Origin: Phoronis australis
Lineage: Eukaryota; Phoronida; Phoronidae
NCBI GenBank assembly: GCA_002633005.1
Contig: NMRA01000313.1
Coordinates: 291,657 to 355,656 of the forward strand
Length of the DNA: 64,000 bases
Direction of reading: 5' to 3'
Shown here: positions 23,244-35,771 of the stretch, piece by piece
Numbering within the stretch: the stretch's first letter is position 1
Layout of the letters: every line of letters begins with the position of its first letter
Notes under the pieces: generated by a model
Databases searched by the model: none
The model's input: only the letters and a program-made list of their open reading frames with translations
What the model was told of the DNA's origin: nothing
Position numbers and translations under genes: made by a program

Positions 23244-26227
23244 GTGAGAGAGATGAAGATTATCGTCTTGCTTCGTTTGTACCAAACTGGATATTCAAAA
23301 GCTATTAAGGTTATAGGTCTAGCAGACAATCACATCGGTTCCATGAGTCTCCATCTATATGAACCACCCAATCATTTGCATGAACCACTGGATTACATAT
23401 GCGAACCCCAAAAATCCCATACGTACACAAATCAAAATCATGCCCACGAATGGTAAATTCATACATGCGAATCTCAAGTTCATCACTGCGACCATCAAAT
23501 GATAAGAACGGCGGACCGACAACTTGCCGTCAGTCATGCCTGGGGATATTCCCAATGAAGAGGTTCACGGGACCTGACACTCAAATAGGTGACTCTCTCT
23601 GAGAAAGATTGCCTTTTCCCGTCAAATTTTCTGTAGAAGAATGCCTTTCCGATTTTACAATCCCTACAAAAAGGTTTATGACGGGATTTTGGAACTTGGC
23701 TTCAAAAATTGTCCAACTCCAAAATCAACTGATGTGTTTGATTGTTATCCATGTTTCTGAAACTTTGGTTGCAAATTATGTAGCACACTTTTTTACAAAA
23801 AGGCGCCTCATCTTGCATTGTTTCAGGCTGAATGTCTCGGGTAGGTTCCTTTTTAGGTGCGTTCTCTGAACGGGTGGGTATCTTAATACTCCAGCTGCAT
23901 CCCCTGTCACACCTGTAGCTGAGTACCCACGACCATCAGCATTCTCGCAATATTAAATATTTAGTTGGTGCCCGTGTAAGTGAGCTTGAAGCTCTTCTGC
24001 ATGAGTCAGCGGTTCGCGTGCATGATTTGTTTCAGTGTAAGATATTCGTGTGGTTCCTTAAACCAAGTATCTTGCGAGAAAACTGAGATCAATCAAGTCT
24101 TCGTGAGATACCGCAATGCATTATAAACTAATGCAGAGAGTCATCCGACCTTACTCGCGAGGGTCTTGCGTCAACGGAATGCGTCCCTCATTTCCATGAA
24201 ACTGGTTCTGCCAACTGCTATTGCTTAACTGGTGCCTCTGAAATGTAAAAACATTATTATTCAGCTAAGACAATCTATTGTGTGGCATAGTGGATTCCCT
24301 GGTTGGAGGTGGGCGGTCTTTCCTTGCATTTACATATATGTGAATTTGCCTCAAGTGTCAGTCACGCTTGGGGGATTTAGGAGGTTTTTGTAAGGCGATT
24401 TCACAATTGCTCCAAACTTTTTTTACTTTCTCTGTGACTGTCTTGAAATTATTTCAAAACATTCTACATTCGCCATTCTATTAAACAGATATCCCAAGGT
24501 AATAGTGATGTAACATAAACAGCGCTCATTATACCTTAAAACTAATGCTTGAATTCAAAATCGTCTTGAGCTGCTACAGTAAGCCTTTCCCGGATGATTA
24601 TACAAAACATAACACGGCTTCGGAGAATCAATCAAAGACTGGTAGAAGAAGGTCGCAACTTAATTGAATACGACTATCAGATGAGTTCCATGTTTACCCA
24701 GAACTGTGTTGAATATGAAAACCATTTTATACGTGTGCAATGATTCATTAGAACTCAGTCAGTGCTAGATCTTGTAACGACTCATTGCGAGCTCATTAAT
24801 GTCAGTTAGTTTGATGTCAAAAAGGATGATGTTCATGCTATTTAGAAAATGTTGGACTGCATCAGAGTTAACTCTGAAATATAAGTTCCTAAACGCATGG
24901 GAAATTTCTCACGTGGTTTCCTGCTATTGGCAATAAGTCAATATTATGAGTCAGTTGAAGCCTGTTCATTGATGCACGCGACTGCCTAAAGCGAGAGCGA
25001 GCGCCAGTCTACAGCGCGAACTAGCGGCGCACCAGCAATCCGTGAAGGAAAATATAATTTTACAGTTTTACATCTCATACATTCAGGTTCTCCAAAATTA
25101 ATGTGTCAGTCAGTTGCTTTAAGCCAACAGTGTACGTGTAATAGAAATATAGTTTAGAACGTCTTACGCAACAATAATCAGACAAATACTTAGTGCAAGA
25201 GCTGATTTTCAGATTCTGGGAAGGTAAAAACGATAAAATCTATCTCTGACGTCAGAAGAGGTCGTAATTTCCACGTTAAGTGCCTGTGTTTATGACGTCT
25301 CTGTATTCTGTTGCTCTTTTCACTACGCGTGTAACGACAATAAAGGGAAACGGTTCCTTACTGAATTATTACGAAGATCCAAAACAGAATGGTAATATTG
25401 CACTTGCAGTCGTCATTATTAAGGTATTGTTTGCAAGATTAAAATGTTAGTTGACTTGTTGATTCGAGATGGTTTCATCACTACGCTCCTAGAGGGAAAA
25501 GGTCGTTTTGGGTTGATTTATCAATTTCCCTCTTGTACACTATCGGAGACTCGCGCTGACTTCTCTCCAGGCACAAGTCCAATCATTTTTGCTCAAACTG
25601 CGTGTTGGTTCTTTGCGTGTATAATCTTCCGTCTCATTACTAATTGACAAACACAACTTAAATTACACATTAGAGTCGCTTTATTAACACGTCATTGTCT
25701 TTTTACAAGGAAAAGACAAAATAACTATCCCTCTGCAGTATTTCAATCATAAGCTCCCTGGTCATGCTCAGATTTTCCATCATGGCTCAAAATTTCCAAG
25801 CTTCGTGTGTCAAAGCTAGATTTTTAAATAGACCCTCCATGCGTCAAATTAACTGATTTATTGTATGGGATGTGGAATTGTGGTAGCTGTCTTCTTGTAC
25901 ACGTATAAATCTAGTAATCGCATAATAATCACAGTGACGGATCTAGGATATCAAAAGAGAGGCCAACATTTTGTCTGGAGCAATTGAGAAAAGCGCGATT
26001 GGATGCGTGCACGCAGCCTGAAAGATAGGGGGACTCGAGTGTCTGGGCCTTCTACTGAAAAACAAACGGAGGACTAAAAAATAAAAAGAACGAAAACGGT
26101 AGCGCAGGTAGTCGCGGCCGGACACTTCAAATGGAGTGTGGGTCTCCCCCCCTCTCTTCAGCCACATGTTAATTATCGGGGTTCATTGTTGACTTCAATA
26201 TTTCCTTACGCTCTTGCTGTTTTTTTT
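23244..26227. other. Probable intron or intergenic DNA with degenerate short repeats
   Basis: A degenerate 20-22-bp periodicity based on CATGCGAACC/CATGAACCAC lies at 23340-23480. A short inverted-repeat relic lies at 24052-24190 (starts GGTTCCTTAAACC, ends CAACGGAATGCG). A TGCGTGCACGCAGCCTGAAA phrase at 26002 is the G-rich-end family also seen at 39545 and 48678. No further exon is supported. Confidence 0.4.
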
Positions 26228-26282
26228 TGCGGTAGCTAAGGGGGGGCGAGCCCCCTTCCCCCCCCCCCCTAAATCCGCCTAT
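26228..26282. mobile_element. hAT-like G-rich/C-rich terminal palindrome
   Basis: AAGGGGGGGCGAGCCCCCTT followed by a C run and CTAAATCCGCC mirrors the CGGATTTAGGGGGG end motif seen at 11920 and 38921. Solo end; no transposase. Confidence 0.4.
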
Positions 26283-26674
26283 GAATTATCAATGCAAGGT
26301 TTGAACAATAAATGCGTCGTTCTCAGTGAGCCAGGATTCCCATACAAACAAGAAGTCACTGTGACCTAGTATTGTAGTATTGTAACTGTAGCCTCTTGAT
26401 ATTAAGTCCTCGGGACTAAAATTCCACTAGATTACACCGATAGACCCTTGATTATTGAATCCATAACTCAAAGTTTTTACGTTAATTTTCATTCATTACT
26501 TTAACTGTTAAATTATTATGTCAGTTAACTTGTGTAAAATTGTACAGCGTAAATTAGTGCTTAGGCCACCTTTTATGCACAAGCACTCTAAATGTAACAA
26601 TATTAATAACAAATAGCTGAAAATTCATTTCGCTTTTGTAAATGCGTTACAGTACCATGTTTAGCTTTTTTTGA

Positions 26675-26825
26675 GGAGGCAGTGCAGCGCAGTGTGATGG
26701 TGCCCGCCTTCTTTACTCGAGGTCATGGGTTCGAGTCCTACTGGGCCACACTGCTAGACCCTTGAGCCAGGTTTCTAGCTTCTCAGCTCGGTTTTAACTA
26801 TATATTAATAAAGCACAAAAATATT
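26675..26825 (+). repeat. tRNA-derived SINE
   Basis: GAGGCAGTGCAGCGCAGTGT resembles a SINE A-box region, and GGGTTCGAGTCC (26727-26738) is a perfect B box. CTACTGGGCCACACTGC closes the head. A tRNA-unrelated body and an A-rich end (AATAAAGCACAAAAATA) follow. It differs in sequence from the SINEs at 11568 and 12602, so it is probably a second family. Confidence 0.6.
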
Positions 26826-27058
26826 TCCAGGTGATCAGTGCAATGGGACCACATGCGCGGCCAGCGCACGTTTGGTACAACGTGTACCAGACCGCTTGCA
26901 ATTATTTTTATTCATGTGTTTAACTTTTATTGGTTCAGGATGCCTTCGCTGCAGTGAAGTCATTCTGAACACGTATACTTCCCCAGTACTATGAGGAGTA
27001 GCACTGTCAACGGATCACGTTAGTGGGCTTCTCATTGATTAACAGAACGAAGTAATAT

Positions 27059-27112
27059 TCGAACATTCTGATTGGTTGGATAATAACATTCGGACATTCC
27101 GATTGGTTGACT
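27059..27112 (+). repeat. Short tandem duplication (about 27 bp)
   Basis: CGAACATTCTGATTGGTTGG is followed immediately by a copy reading CGGACATTCCGATTGGTTGA. ATTGGTT contains an inverted CCAAT box, but no promoter context is evident. Confidence 0.5.
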
Positions 27113-30100
27113 TTAAGATAACCATCAATATACTGCTCCATCTATTGATAAATGTCTTTGTGGCTTGCGGTAATTGCATGAAGAAAACCGAACGTAATCC
27201 AAGCACTCCTTACAAGTTTGTGTTGTGTGGCACAATCAAGATAACAAGGCGTCATATAAAACAAGAAAACGATTCACTGTATTTTAAGGCTCATTCCGTA
27301 ACCATATGCATGCTTTGCGATAAACATCCTCACTGAAGCATTCGCACTGATGCCCAAAACGCGAAGCCACCAGCCTTTCACAAGCAGTGCCACTCTCCTC
27401 AAGTGACAGAAGATAACTTGAACACCGAGGTGATTTTGCGTCAGTAACACCTGAGGGCGATTCCACAGTATTTGTCTCCTCCGTTGCGAGAAAAAAATAT
27501 TAAGTAATCGATTATCCGATCAATTTGCTGCCCTAGTTGACTACAATTTTGACCCTTATTGTGAAAATACGACAGTCTCCCTCTCAGTAAAGTTTAGTGG
27601 AAATGAATTTCGTCGTAACTTGTGCGTAACAAAGGTGACATATACTGTGACATCATCTTCGATGTTAAGCAGTGTCCAATAAAATTAAATTTGGTAAATT
27701 TTTTAAAGTAAGCTGTTTTAACTCACACTTATCAGATTCAACTGAAGTGACGGAACTGACAAGATGTGTGACTATCAGAAACGAAAGACATAACTTGCGA
27801 CAGCGCTGTAGTTTTGCACTATTTTGGGGGAAGCTTTCACTTGGACTGTTCACAACATTGTTGAATACACCTAGTTACTTCATAGCCTCCCCACCCATCG
27901 AGGCTGTTCAACTCCAATTGGCTAATTGCTGTGCTTGTAATGTCAGGCAACACTATTGATACGTAACAGCGCATTCTCATTGCTCAGAATACACGTTTGA
28001 ACTTTTATCTAGTTGTCTCGCGAGACTTAAGTTCGCGACCACAAAAAAATGTTACGAATTTGAGACGAGTTGTCCGAACTAAAAAGGTTTGAGCACCACA
28101 GACGCAAGAATCTTGCGAAGGAAGATGGTGTGATCACATGCATCGCTTGTAAAGCATTATTGTATCTCGCAAGGTCTTGTTTAGTATTGCGTGTTTGCGA
28201 GCTTCTCGCACCTACGGAATGCAACCCAGGTAGCTACCTCAACGTCTTGCATCATGGTATTTATGTTGGTCGCGAATATTTCGAGAACGTGTGCATAACA
28301 CTCATTCATACGAGTGTTCGTGTTGCAAACATGTATAGTCTTCTTATGAGAATGAATGCACTCGTATATGCTTAAATATGGCAAGTGTCTTGCAATTGTT
28401 GTTGTGATTACCCGCGTGAATACAAAGTACTCTGTTACCCGCGGTAGATTATGATCTTATTTTGCCATTGAGCTATGATGTGACCGTATTCTGTCAGCGA
28501 CTTTCGAATTCACGTGTGCATGTTGTACAGTGACGATTTCATGACAGTCGTGTGAACGAGTTCTCAAAAACACGTTGGCGTTCTGTGCAAACCAGCCAGT
28601 GGACCATATACAACGCCTATGGTTACCACTTCCGCCGGAAATGTGCCTTTTTGATACTGTTGCAGCGAGGCATGCAGTGGATATGGATAGAGTTGGCATC
28701 TTTGTTTAAGTTATTGACCGATTTAGCACTAGTGAGTTTGGGATATCGCAATTCACAAAAGGTGGGTGCGACCACAATGTAAACTGAAAAGATCAGGCGT
28801 TTGCGATGGTCCTGAAAGCTCCCAATATTGGGGGGTTTGCCCTCATGACTATTGAATCCGCCTTGTGGATGGAGATATAAACTGACTGAATATTTGGGGT
28901 TCACTCCTTGATGTTTGCGAACTGCGTGATATTTTTTAAGTTGTAAGAAGTCGCTTACTGTCTCGTTAGTGCCATCTATCGACACTGCCTAGTACTAAGC
29001 AGTGTGCACTGACTTCTTTGACGACAAACACACTCAACCTTACTTCAAACGCCCTCTAGTGAGTGCGTTAAAGACAGACTAACCTGTAATCGAGACCCGT
29101 GAGACGTCTATCCTGCGTTGTTCTGTTTAGTTGATACTAAATGTATTGCATTATTGATCGCAGGCTTGCATATTGTGCTTGTATTGTGTCTTGGCATACA
29201 TAACTTACTGCTGTGATCAATATTATACGTTCTGATAATGGAATAATTCTTTGAAGTGTTATCTGAGGAACCTCGTTCAAAATGGCAGAGTGAGAGGGGA
29301 AACGTATTGCCCAACGGTTCACGAAAAAATAATTCGAGGTAGGTGCGTTTGGTTCTGCGTGATATCTGCTACACTTTAAGTGTTATGCCCCTTTTACGGC
29401 ACTATAGCTGACGCTAATTAATCGATATAAGAGTGTTCGTCTTGGATGTCACGAATTATTTCCTTTCCTCAATCTGAGACATCGCACGTCGGTGTCTTCA
29501 TGACCGTATGTGTAGTGCAGCCCTAGTTCCGTCGACTGCTTATTATTATTTTTTTGATATATTTATGAAAGGTTGTTAAACACTCCAGTGCGCCAATGGT
29601 GTTAAGAGATCATTCTTCTTCACGAGGATTATTACTGCACCTATTGTTTTCTTTGTGAATATCTGTCGATAACCAAAATTCTAAATCGTTGCCGGAAAAG
29701 TGGAGGCACACGAAAGTAAGAATTGCCGAATAACTTTACGTGGCCTTTGCTACAAACTGTGCAAACATGGAACTACGGCTATTTCTCCGTGGTGACATTG
29801 AACTATTAACCTATTTTGAAGGCCCCGTTCTGGTTGCTCTGTCACAGAAAATTCACCCGTAATTTGTAACTCGTGCTTCAAAATAACAGATTTCCAACTA
29901 TGATGTTTTTTTTAAAAGCTTCGAAGCTATTTTAAGGCGGTTTTGATTGATTTCCATTGTCGAAGATAAATTAAAAACAAAGTGCCCACGTGGTACCAAC
30001 CGCCAAACAAATAAATGCATGAGCAAACAAGCAAATTAAATGACCGAATTTGTCGAGATGTGGGCGGGTCGTTTCGTTTGTACAAGCACGTCGCGACTAT

Positions 30101-30691
30101 TATAGCGTCAATGCATGGAGGTAAAATACAGGTCAGAGTAAAAGAGGGCGTATTGTTCATCAGTCATAAGAATAAATATATGTCTATTGTTAGTACGAAA
30201 ATAACACTCTAGTCGCAGTTGCCAACACTTTACAAAGCAGTGAATATATGTGTTCCTTATTCATGTGATTTTACAGCATATAAGAAACTGGAAACCTCAA
30301 TCTCATGTAACGTCTTCAAAAGTTAACAAAATAAACTGATAAAATATTATTAGTAAAGAGGGATTGTGTTAGTAAATTGTGTTAAGCTAATGAGAGGGCA
30401 ATTAGGATGATTGTTGTAGCCATAAAGACACTCAGTTGGTGAACTTAACTGATAGTTAATTAGACGTTATTGCGATCAGCCGCTAACTTCTTGGCAAGAG
30501 ATAGACAGAATTTGAAGATTTAAACAGGCAGGGCGAATACGACAGAGCGTTTGAAGAAATTAAGCCAGAATTTTGGGAGGCGTTTTGTCATAATTAAATG
30601 GATATTTAGCAGCACTTTTGAACATCGAAAGTCAGTCAAATTGTTTTGAACGCTTGTAGACAGCCACAAAATACACTGCTACCCCACTTAC
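27113..30691. other. Non-coding stretch with one inverted-repeat relic
   Basis: At 28010-28220 TCTCGCGAGACTTAAG, GACGCAAGAATCTTGCGA and CACCTACGGAATGCAACC recall the short element at 10707. Otherwise no gene is recognised. Confidence 0.45.
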
Positions 30692-30799
30692 CATTAAAGT
30701 GCTCAAAGTTGCCAATTTCAAATCAAAAATGCCAAAAAACAACCTCACCAGTCGACCAGCTGTCAAGTTAGAACACTCACAAACACCATCTGACGACAT
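30692..30799 (-). CDS. Candidate first coding exon, unknown membrane-type protein
   Basis: On the minus strand an ATG at 30799 (context AACATGT) starts 36 codons that end in phase 0 at a perfect donor ATG|GTAAGT (30692/30691). The N-terminus is polar and cysteine-containing (MSSDGVCECSNLTAGRL) and runs into a hydrophobic stretch (VRLFFGIFDLKLATLSTLM), as in the start of a membrane protein. No further exon or family is recognised. The 5' side abuts a dispersed repeat (30880-31240), so a chance frame is possible. Confidence 0.3.
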
Positions 30800-30879
30800 G
30801 TTATTGAGATGATCTCTAGTTACGGGCACTTATTGGTCGATACATACCACGTAGAATCGGGACAACCAATCTTCCATTG

Positions 30880-31240
30880 TGTTTAGCGTAGCTCAATTTC
30901 GCTTGGTTTATGGCATAATAAATAATGACAAGGTTGATGGTTGTGACAACGCTGTGGCTCTTTTCACTTTCTCGAGGGACATCAGAGAAGCATGGATATG
31001 CCACGAGTTTGACAGTCCCGTTTACACACTGGAACATCTCGTTCCGTGTCAGCTGATCCGTGTCAACTTTTGTAGTGTAAACGGCATTTTAGAAACTCGC
31101 GTGTTGGTGGGCATGACGCACTGGCGCTGGGTATGTTCATACATCACACTCATGTTCATGGAGCTACAAAATTTTCAATTGAAGTCGATTGTCTTTTATT
31201 ATCTCGTTTTTGGGATATGGAATTCACGGTTGTGATATGC
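30880..31240 (+). repeat. Dispersed repeat, copy 1 (partner at 43600-44065)
   Basis: GAAACTCGCGTGTTGGTGGG, CTGGCGCTGGGTATGTTCAT and ACTTTCTCGAGGGACAT recur in the same order on the opposite strand at 43600-44065. The shared open frame (containing ETRVLV.MT.WRW) is homologous between copies but has no known domain. Probably an unclassified transposon fragment. Confidence 0.55.
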
Positions 31241-32096
31241 AGTGCTATAAATAATGATTTAATGGTGCTGACAATGTCGTCAGAACAAGGTAACTGGTGG
31301 TTGTAAGCACTTTAAGTTAACGAACATTTCTCAATTGATGGACATGGTATCAGTAGCAGCGCGGAATCTAGCCAGCTTGCTAGCTGTAAGAAGACTGCAG
31401 AATCGAACCTACTAGCTGTGCCGAAGCACCTGAACGCTAATAATCCCGAAATGCGTATTCCGGACTAAAACTGTTGTGCTATTCATTCTTTTGCAATATG
31501 ATAATGATGCATGTATCTGTGAACGAATGCTAAGCCAGCCCTAGTAAATACACACTATTATGATGTGTAGACGCTTGTAATTATCGAATGCTTGGTGTAT
31601 GCCCAAAGCGTGGTCACCATGTTGCAGAAGCGTAAACCTCAGTTTCAATCCTTGTTTGTGTTCAATCGGATTTGTCAAGTTACACAGCACGTGACCTATC
31701 GTTGATTTTCCATTCACCGCAGTTTAACTATTTTGCATATGGCTCGATGATTCCGGTTTATATTCTGAACTTTTGGCACGTGCAAGATGATTTAACAAGA
31801 ACTACGAAACAGTCTGTTATGGCAATGCAGGTCACTCTCAGAATGTAGGCCTCGTTCTGAAAACAAACTGGACAAAGAGACTACTTTGAAATTGGAAATA
31901 GCGCATTTAGTCTTTAGTTTAAAGTTGTGCGTTAACTTTAAAGACATTTTCATTCAAGTCTTTTTTCGGGGGATCCTGAATCTTGGTTGCGAAAAAAATG
32001 ATCGGATGAACGCAAGCACTGCGGAATTTTCGAATTCTAAAATTTTTCAAAATTTAAAGAACTCAAGCGCGCTAAAAAGTATGTAGACACACATCT

Positions 32097-32143
32097 CGCT
32101 CCCTCCCTCCCTCTCTCTCTCTCTCCCTCTCTCCCTCCCTCCC
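32097..32143. repeat. CTCC/CT microsatellite
   Basis: A pure pyrimidine run of CTCC and CT units. Simple repeat. Confidence 0.9.
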
Positions 32144-32534
32144 GTCATTACCGAGGAAACATATCCGTAAATAGAACATGGAAGGCTTCAAATGCAGTGA
32201 ACAGAAACAACCTCTCCTGTGGAAACATACTCTGTAGGTCAAACTGGCGCATATTATCTATTTACTTCATAAGCCAACATTAGCGTGTATCATTTTACTT
32301 AATTGTAGATCCGATCATATTATCTGCCCATTTGACCACATTCGGTATTTTCAGACAAAAAAGCATGGCATTTTCTTATAATATCGGACGTCAAAACCAA
32401 AAGCAAGCAGCCATTCCAGATTTTGATAATTGAGCTTCGTTTATCCTCTATCCCTTTCCAGTAAAGTGACATTGTGTTGAGCTATTTTGAGCGGACACAC
32501 GTAATCTCTTTAATTTCCACTACAGTGTTGTTTT

Positions 32535-32773
32535 GCAGTTTCAGTCAGGTGAGCCGACTCGTGGACGAGACGGTCTCGCCACCTGGTGACTGGTGTGATA
32601 TCTTACTGATACAGGCACTGAAACCTGCGCGTAGAGCAGATCTTCGCATACTTTGGTCGCTGGAGCGCACAGGCAATGAACGGTCTCTTGAGCCCTGCTC
32701 CCCACACGTGGGACGCGTGGGCCGAGATGACTTCAACCAGTCGACTTCTCTAACCTTTATAAAAGTTCAATGA
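32535..32773 (+). CDS. Possible terminal exon, unknown gene
   Basis: The region is notably richer in G+C than its surroundings. The acceptor GTTTTGCAGTTTCAG leads into a frame of about 78 codons ending in TGA. The product has mixed composition (for example SRLVDETVSPPGDWCDILLI, then many arginines). The reverse strand is open over the same block, so coding is unproven. No family is recognised. Confidence 0.22.
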
Positions 32774-33198
32774 CAAAGTAATTTTTCAGATAAATTGTCA
32801 ACATATTTAGCTGTAGTCTCACCAGATCTCGTCTACGTCAATGTGCGTAAGAGAACAGGCATAAGACGAGTAAGTCCGTCTTAATCAAGCAAGTGTTAAG
32901 TACTATTATACCGGCACTTTTACAACAATGTTGTCATAATTACAGTTATATCGTTATTATACCAGATTAAAATCTTCATTCTTTGTCAATATCCCAAATT
33001 TGGGCAAAGTATCCAAACACTTGAAACCGAAATAAACTTGTATTTCTCTTCAGTTGAACACATATTGCAAAAAGCAACCAATGAGTAATGTCGCAACTTC
33101 AGCTCTTTACAACAAAACATCAGTCCATCTATACTTGAAATAAGTTAATGAAACCATGATATTTGATAAGTGATTGAATATGAAGCATTTTACAATCT

Positions 33199-33763
33199 GT
33201 TGATAAAAACAACGATGGGTTTAAATCGGCTTGATATGTTTCGGCGTTTGTTAAACATCATCCTCAGAAGCAAAAACAATGTCCACCTTGATAGGCCCAA
33301 CAACAAGTAATGATACACAGACACAGTCAGTTACAGAGGAGTAACAGTAGACTAGACAAACACTGACAACCTGTGGTGTGCCAGTTGTCTATTGAGACAC
33401 GGCTTACACCAGCTGACATGTAGAGCCTCACAAATTAGCAGTCATTGAAAGAGCATCCTGCTCACAAAAATGATTGGAGCTCTGAAGATGAATATTTATG
33501 TGTGAACTTGAGCTGTACAAATAAATATTAATATGTGAACTTCTGTCACAATTTACCTGTTCCTTGGTTCCGGTTTACGAATGTGCGAATAGTTTCGCCA
33601 ATATAACTGGAGCCACATCCAGCACAGATAAATTTGTACACTACTCTGTACCGTAGACCCATAAGAATTTTGTCCTTAGGGTTTAATACTTGCTTCTGTG
33701 GATGGTTAAAATAAACGCCGAAACATGTCAAGCCGGTTTAAATCCATCGTTGATTTATCAACA
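33199..33763 (-). mobile_element. Penelope-like retroelement fragment with GIY-YIG piece
   Basis: On the minus strand 33546-33731 encodes YRVVYKFICAGCGSSYIGET, the characteristic start of the GIY-YIG endonuclease at the C-terminus of Penelope-like elements (V-Y-x-I/F-x-C-x-x-C...Y-I-G-E-T). Roughly 50-bp termini around GGCTTGATATGTTTCGGCG (33199-33250) and its inverted partner (33715-33763) flank the piece. The reverse transcriptase part is absent. Read on the minus strand, the distal terminus contains CTGAGGA and GAAAC, reminiscent of the hammerhead-ribozyme core reported in this class, but folding was not tested. Confidence 0.65.
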
Positions 33764-33789
33764 TATGCTGCTACTTGCTATCATTGAGA

Positions 33790-34035
33790 TTGTACACTTT
33801 CGTAAAAAGTTTTGTATTATTTCAGTTTTCTTCGTTCTATAATTTTTGCCACCCAAACAAACTTGAAAAACATTTGCTGAAGGCGTTTTATTGATAATGT
33901 GTGGATGACGATGGCAAGGAGCAAATGAACCATCTTCGGTAACGAGAGACTTAATTGCTGTAATTCTGCCAAGGGGAGATAATGATCTTCTAGACCAGGT
34001 CAATAATTCTCTTTCAATTTCAATAATTCAACTAT
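33790..34035 (-). pseudogene. Decayed LINE reverse-transcriptase fragment
   Basis: TWSRRSLSPLGRITAIKSLV matches the pattern of the conserved region after the reverse transcriptase core of LINEs (W-x-R-R-x-L-T/S-x-x-G-R/K-I-x-V/A-I-K-S). Just beyond, the expected continuation is found in a shifted frame (KMVHLLLAIVI, then MFFKFVW), and the first frame returns at GGKNYRTKKTEIIQ. At least two frameshifts therefore interrupt it. It lies immediately upstream of the Penelope-like fragment on the same strand but belongs to a different retroelement class. Confidence 0.6.
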
Positions 34036-35771
34036 ACAATTTCTGATGCGTGTAGATCAACGCTTAAGTTAATTCCCAACAAGGTAACAAGTAAAATTAT
34101 CCAAGAAAATTTATTTATTTAGTAAAAACGGGAATTACTTAACCTGAAGCTATTGGAACGTGTAGTGGGAAATAGTCTCGAGCCCAAGTTGTTAGTGGCA
34201 CAGTCGGCTCATAGTCTTGCAAACACTCTGACAGGCTCGAAACTTCTGCTGAAAAAACGGACGATTAAGCATATTTTGGAGGGCTCTCAGGAGTTCTAAT
34301 TAAGTGATAAGTGCAAGCATTTATGTATTCGTCTTTGCTCATTTGCACGCCCATAACAGCCTAATAGATAGCCTAAAGTCTTATAACAACGCGAATTCGT
34401 TTGGGATTTGAAAAATGGAACGAAAAAAATCGAACTTTGATTTGTGGTTCATGTTGATGTAATCTAATCCAACTGTTGTCCTTAAAACGCTCATTCTCTT
34501 GCCTGTTTACTATCATCCTGGTGATTTTTGTAAGCTCGATATGTTTCGTGTGATGACTTTAAATACGTTATTTCCGGACAATTTAATTCCCAATGTACCT
34601 TTCTTCGGTGATTTCCCATGTTAAAAACACTGATTTTCGTTCGACCACTGAACTTTACATTTCGTTGTAGCTGGTGAAGGATTGTCTGTAAATGGAACTT
34701 TTGTTTCCTTTTTTCTTTGACTTCGTTGTCGATTCGATTTGTAGTCATATTCAAAAAGTTTTTGTATTGACCGTTTTACCGATAGCCAAAATCAATGCGC
34801 GCGCATTTCAGAGCATATATTAGTGGGATACCAGTCCTCTGATCCAGAATTCACAAGGTGTCACGTAGGCGATCCACTGTTCGGTAAGCTGGCAGTTAAT
34901 TGTGAATAGATGTTAATTATTTACTCCTATTGATGGCATAACCTGAACCTCTGGCTGCTTGAAATCTTGCTATATTGGAGTGATTCTTACAGATCGCATA
35001 TTCATGCCTACAGGGGGAGCTGCTCAGAATGACCACTTTTCTACAATCTTTTTTGAATCTGACATATTTCCTTACCCGTAAAAAGGTCAAAATATAATAG
35101 TACAGTGTGTAACGAACATGACTGACAGTATGCTATATTTGTGTGGAATATTGACGTCACAAATTCATATATCCTGTGCAGTTACATCTTGGTGTTACAT
35201 ATGTCTGGTCTGTACATGATGACTTGAATTGGTTTAATCGGAAGATGAGTTTATAATAGCGTTGTGCTATTTTTCTGTTCTTGCAAAAGGACATGTTCTT
35301 CACAAACTCGGAAACTGTTTAATGACTTATGCGCTAAAATTGCTCTCCTCCAAGTTCCAGAGAACTATTTCTGGAAAACAAAAAGGCATTTAGAGTGTCT
35401 GTTACGGTGTAATGTCTTTGAGAAAAACAAGTGCTCAGCCAGTTCAAACAAGGGCTTATTGTCTCGAGTTGTAAACAAAAAAAGGCCTGGTGTTGTCTCA
35501 GTTTGGGTGCTGTTTAGACCTGACAAGCTTACAAGACAATTTGGCGTTGATTACGCCGAGAGGCCACTTGCCATTGCAATTTCCGATCAACTCAAGTTTG
35601 AAACTGGGTGTCATTTTGAACAGACGGGACCCTCCGCCGGAAGGTCATATTTCGATAGAGGCTGCTACTTATCATCACGTATTCTTGGATAAGAAACGTC
35701 GACAATGTCTTAAGACCTAAATCTCGTATTTTCTTTGCAGTTTCTGAGTTATCATTATGTTTTTCAAGACT
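34036..35771. other. Unassigned stretch with a 142-codon open frame
   Basis: The plus-strand frame 35264-35692 is long for this AT-rich DNA but has no recognised domain; a second frame is open across 35490-35720. No splice evidence makes either convincing. Confidence 0.35.

Noticed and set aside
23340-23480. Protein with EP/H repeats
   Set aside because: Produced by a degenerate 20-22-bp DNA periodicity and broken soon after; better read as a decayed minisatellite.
35264-35692. 142-codon plus-strand gene
   Set aside because: No domain, an overlapping alternative frame and no splice support. Kept only as an unassigned stretch.
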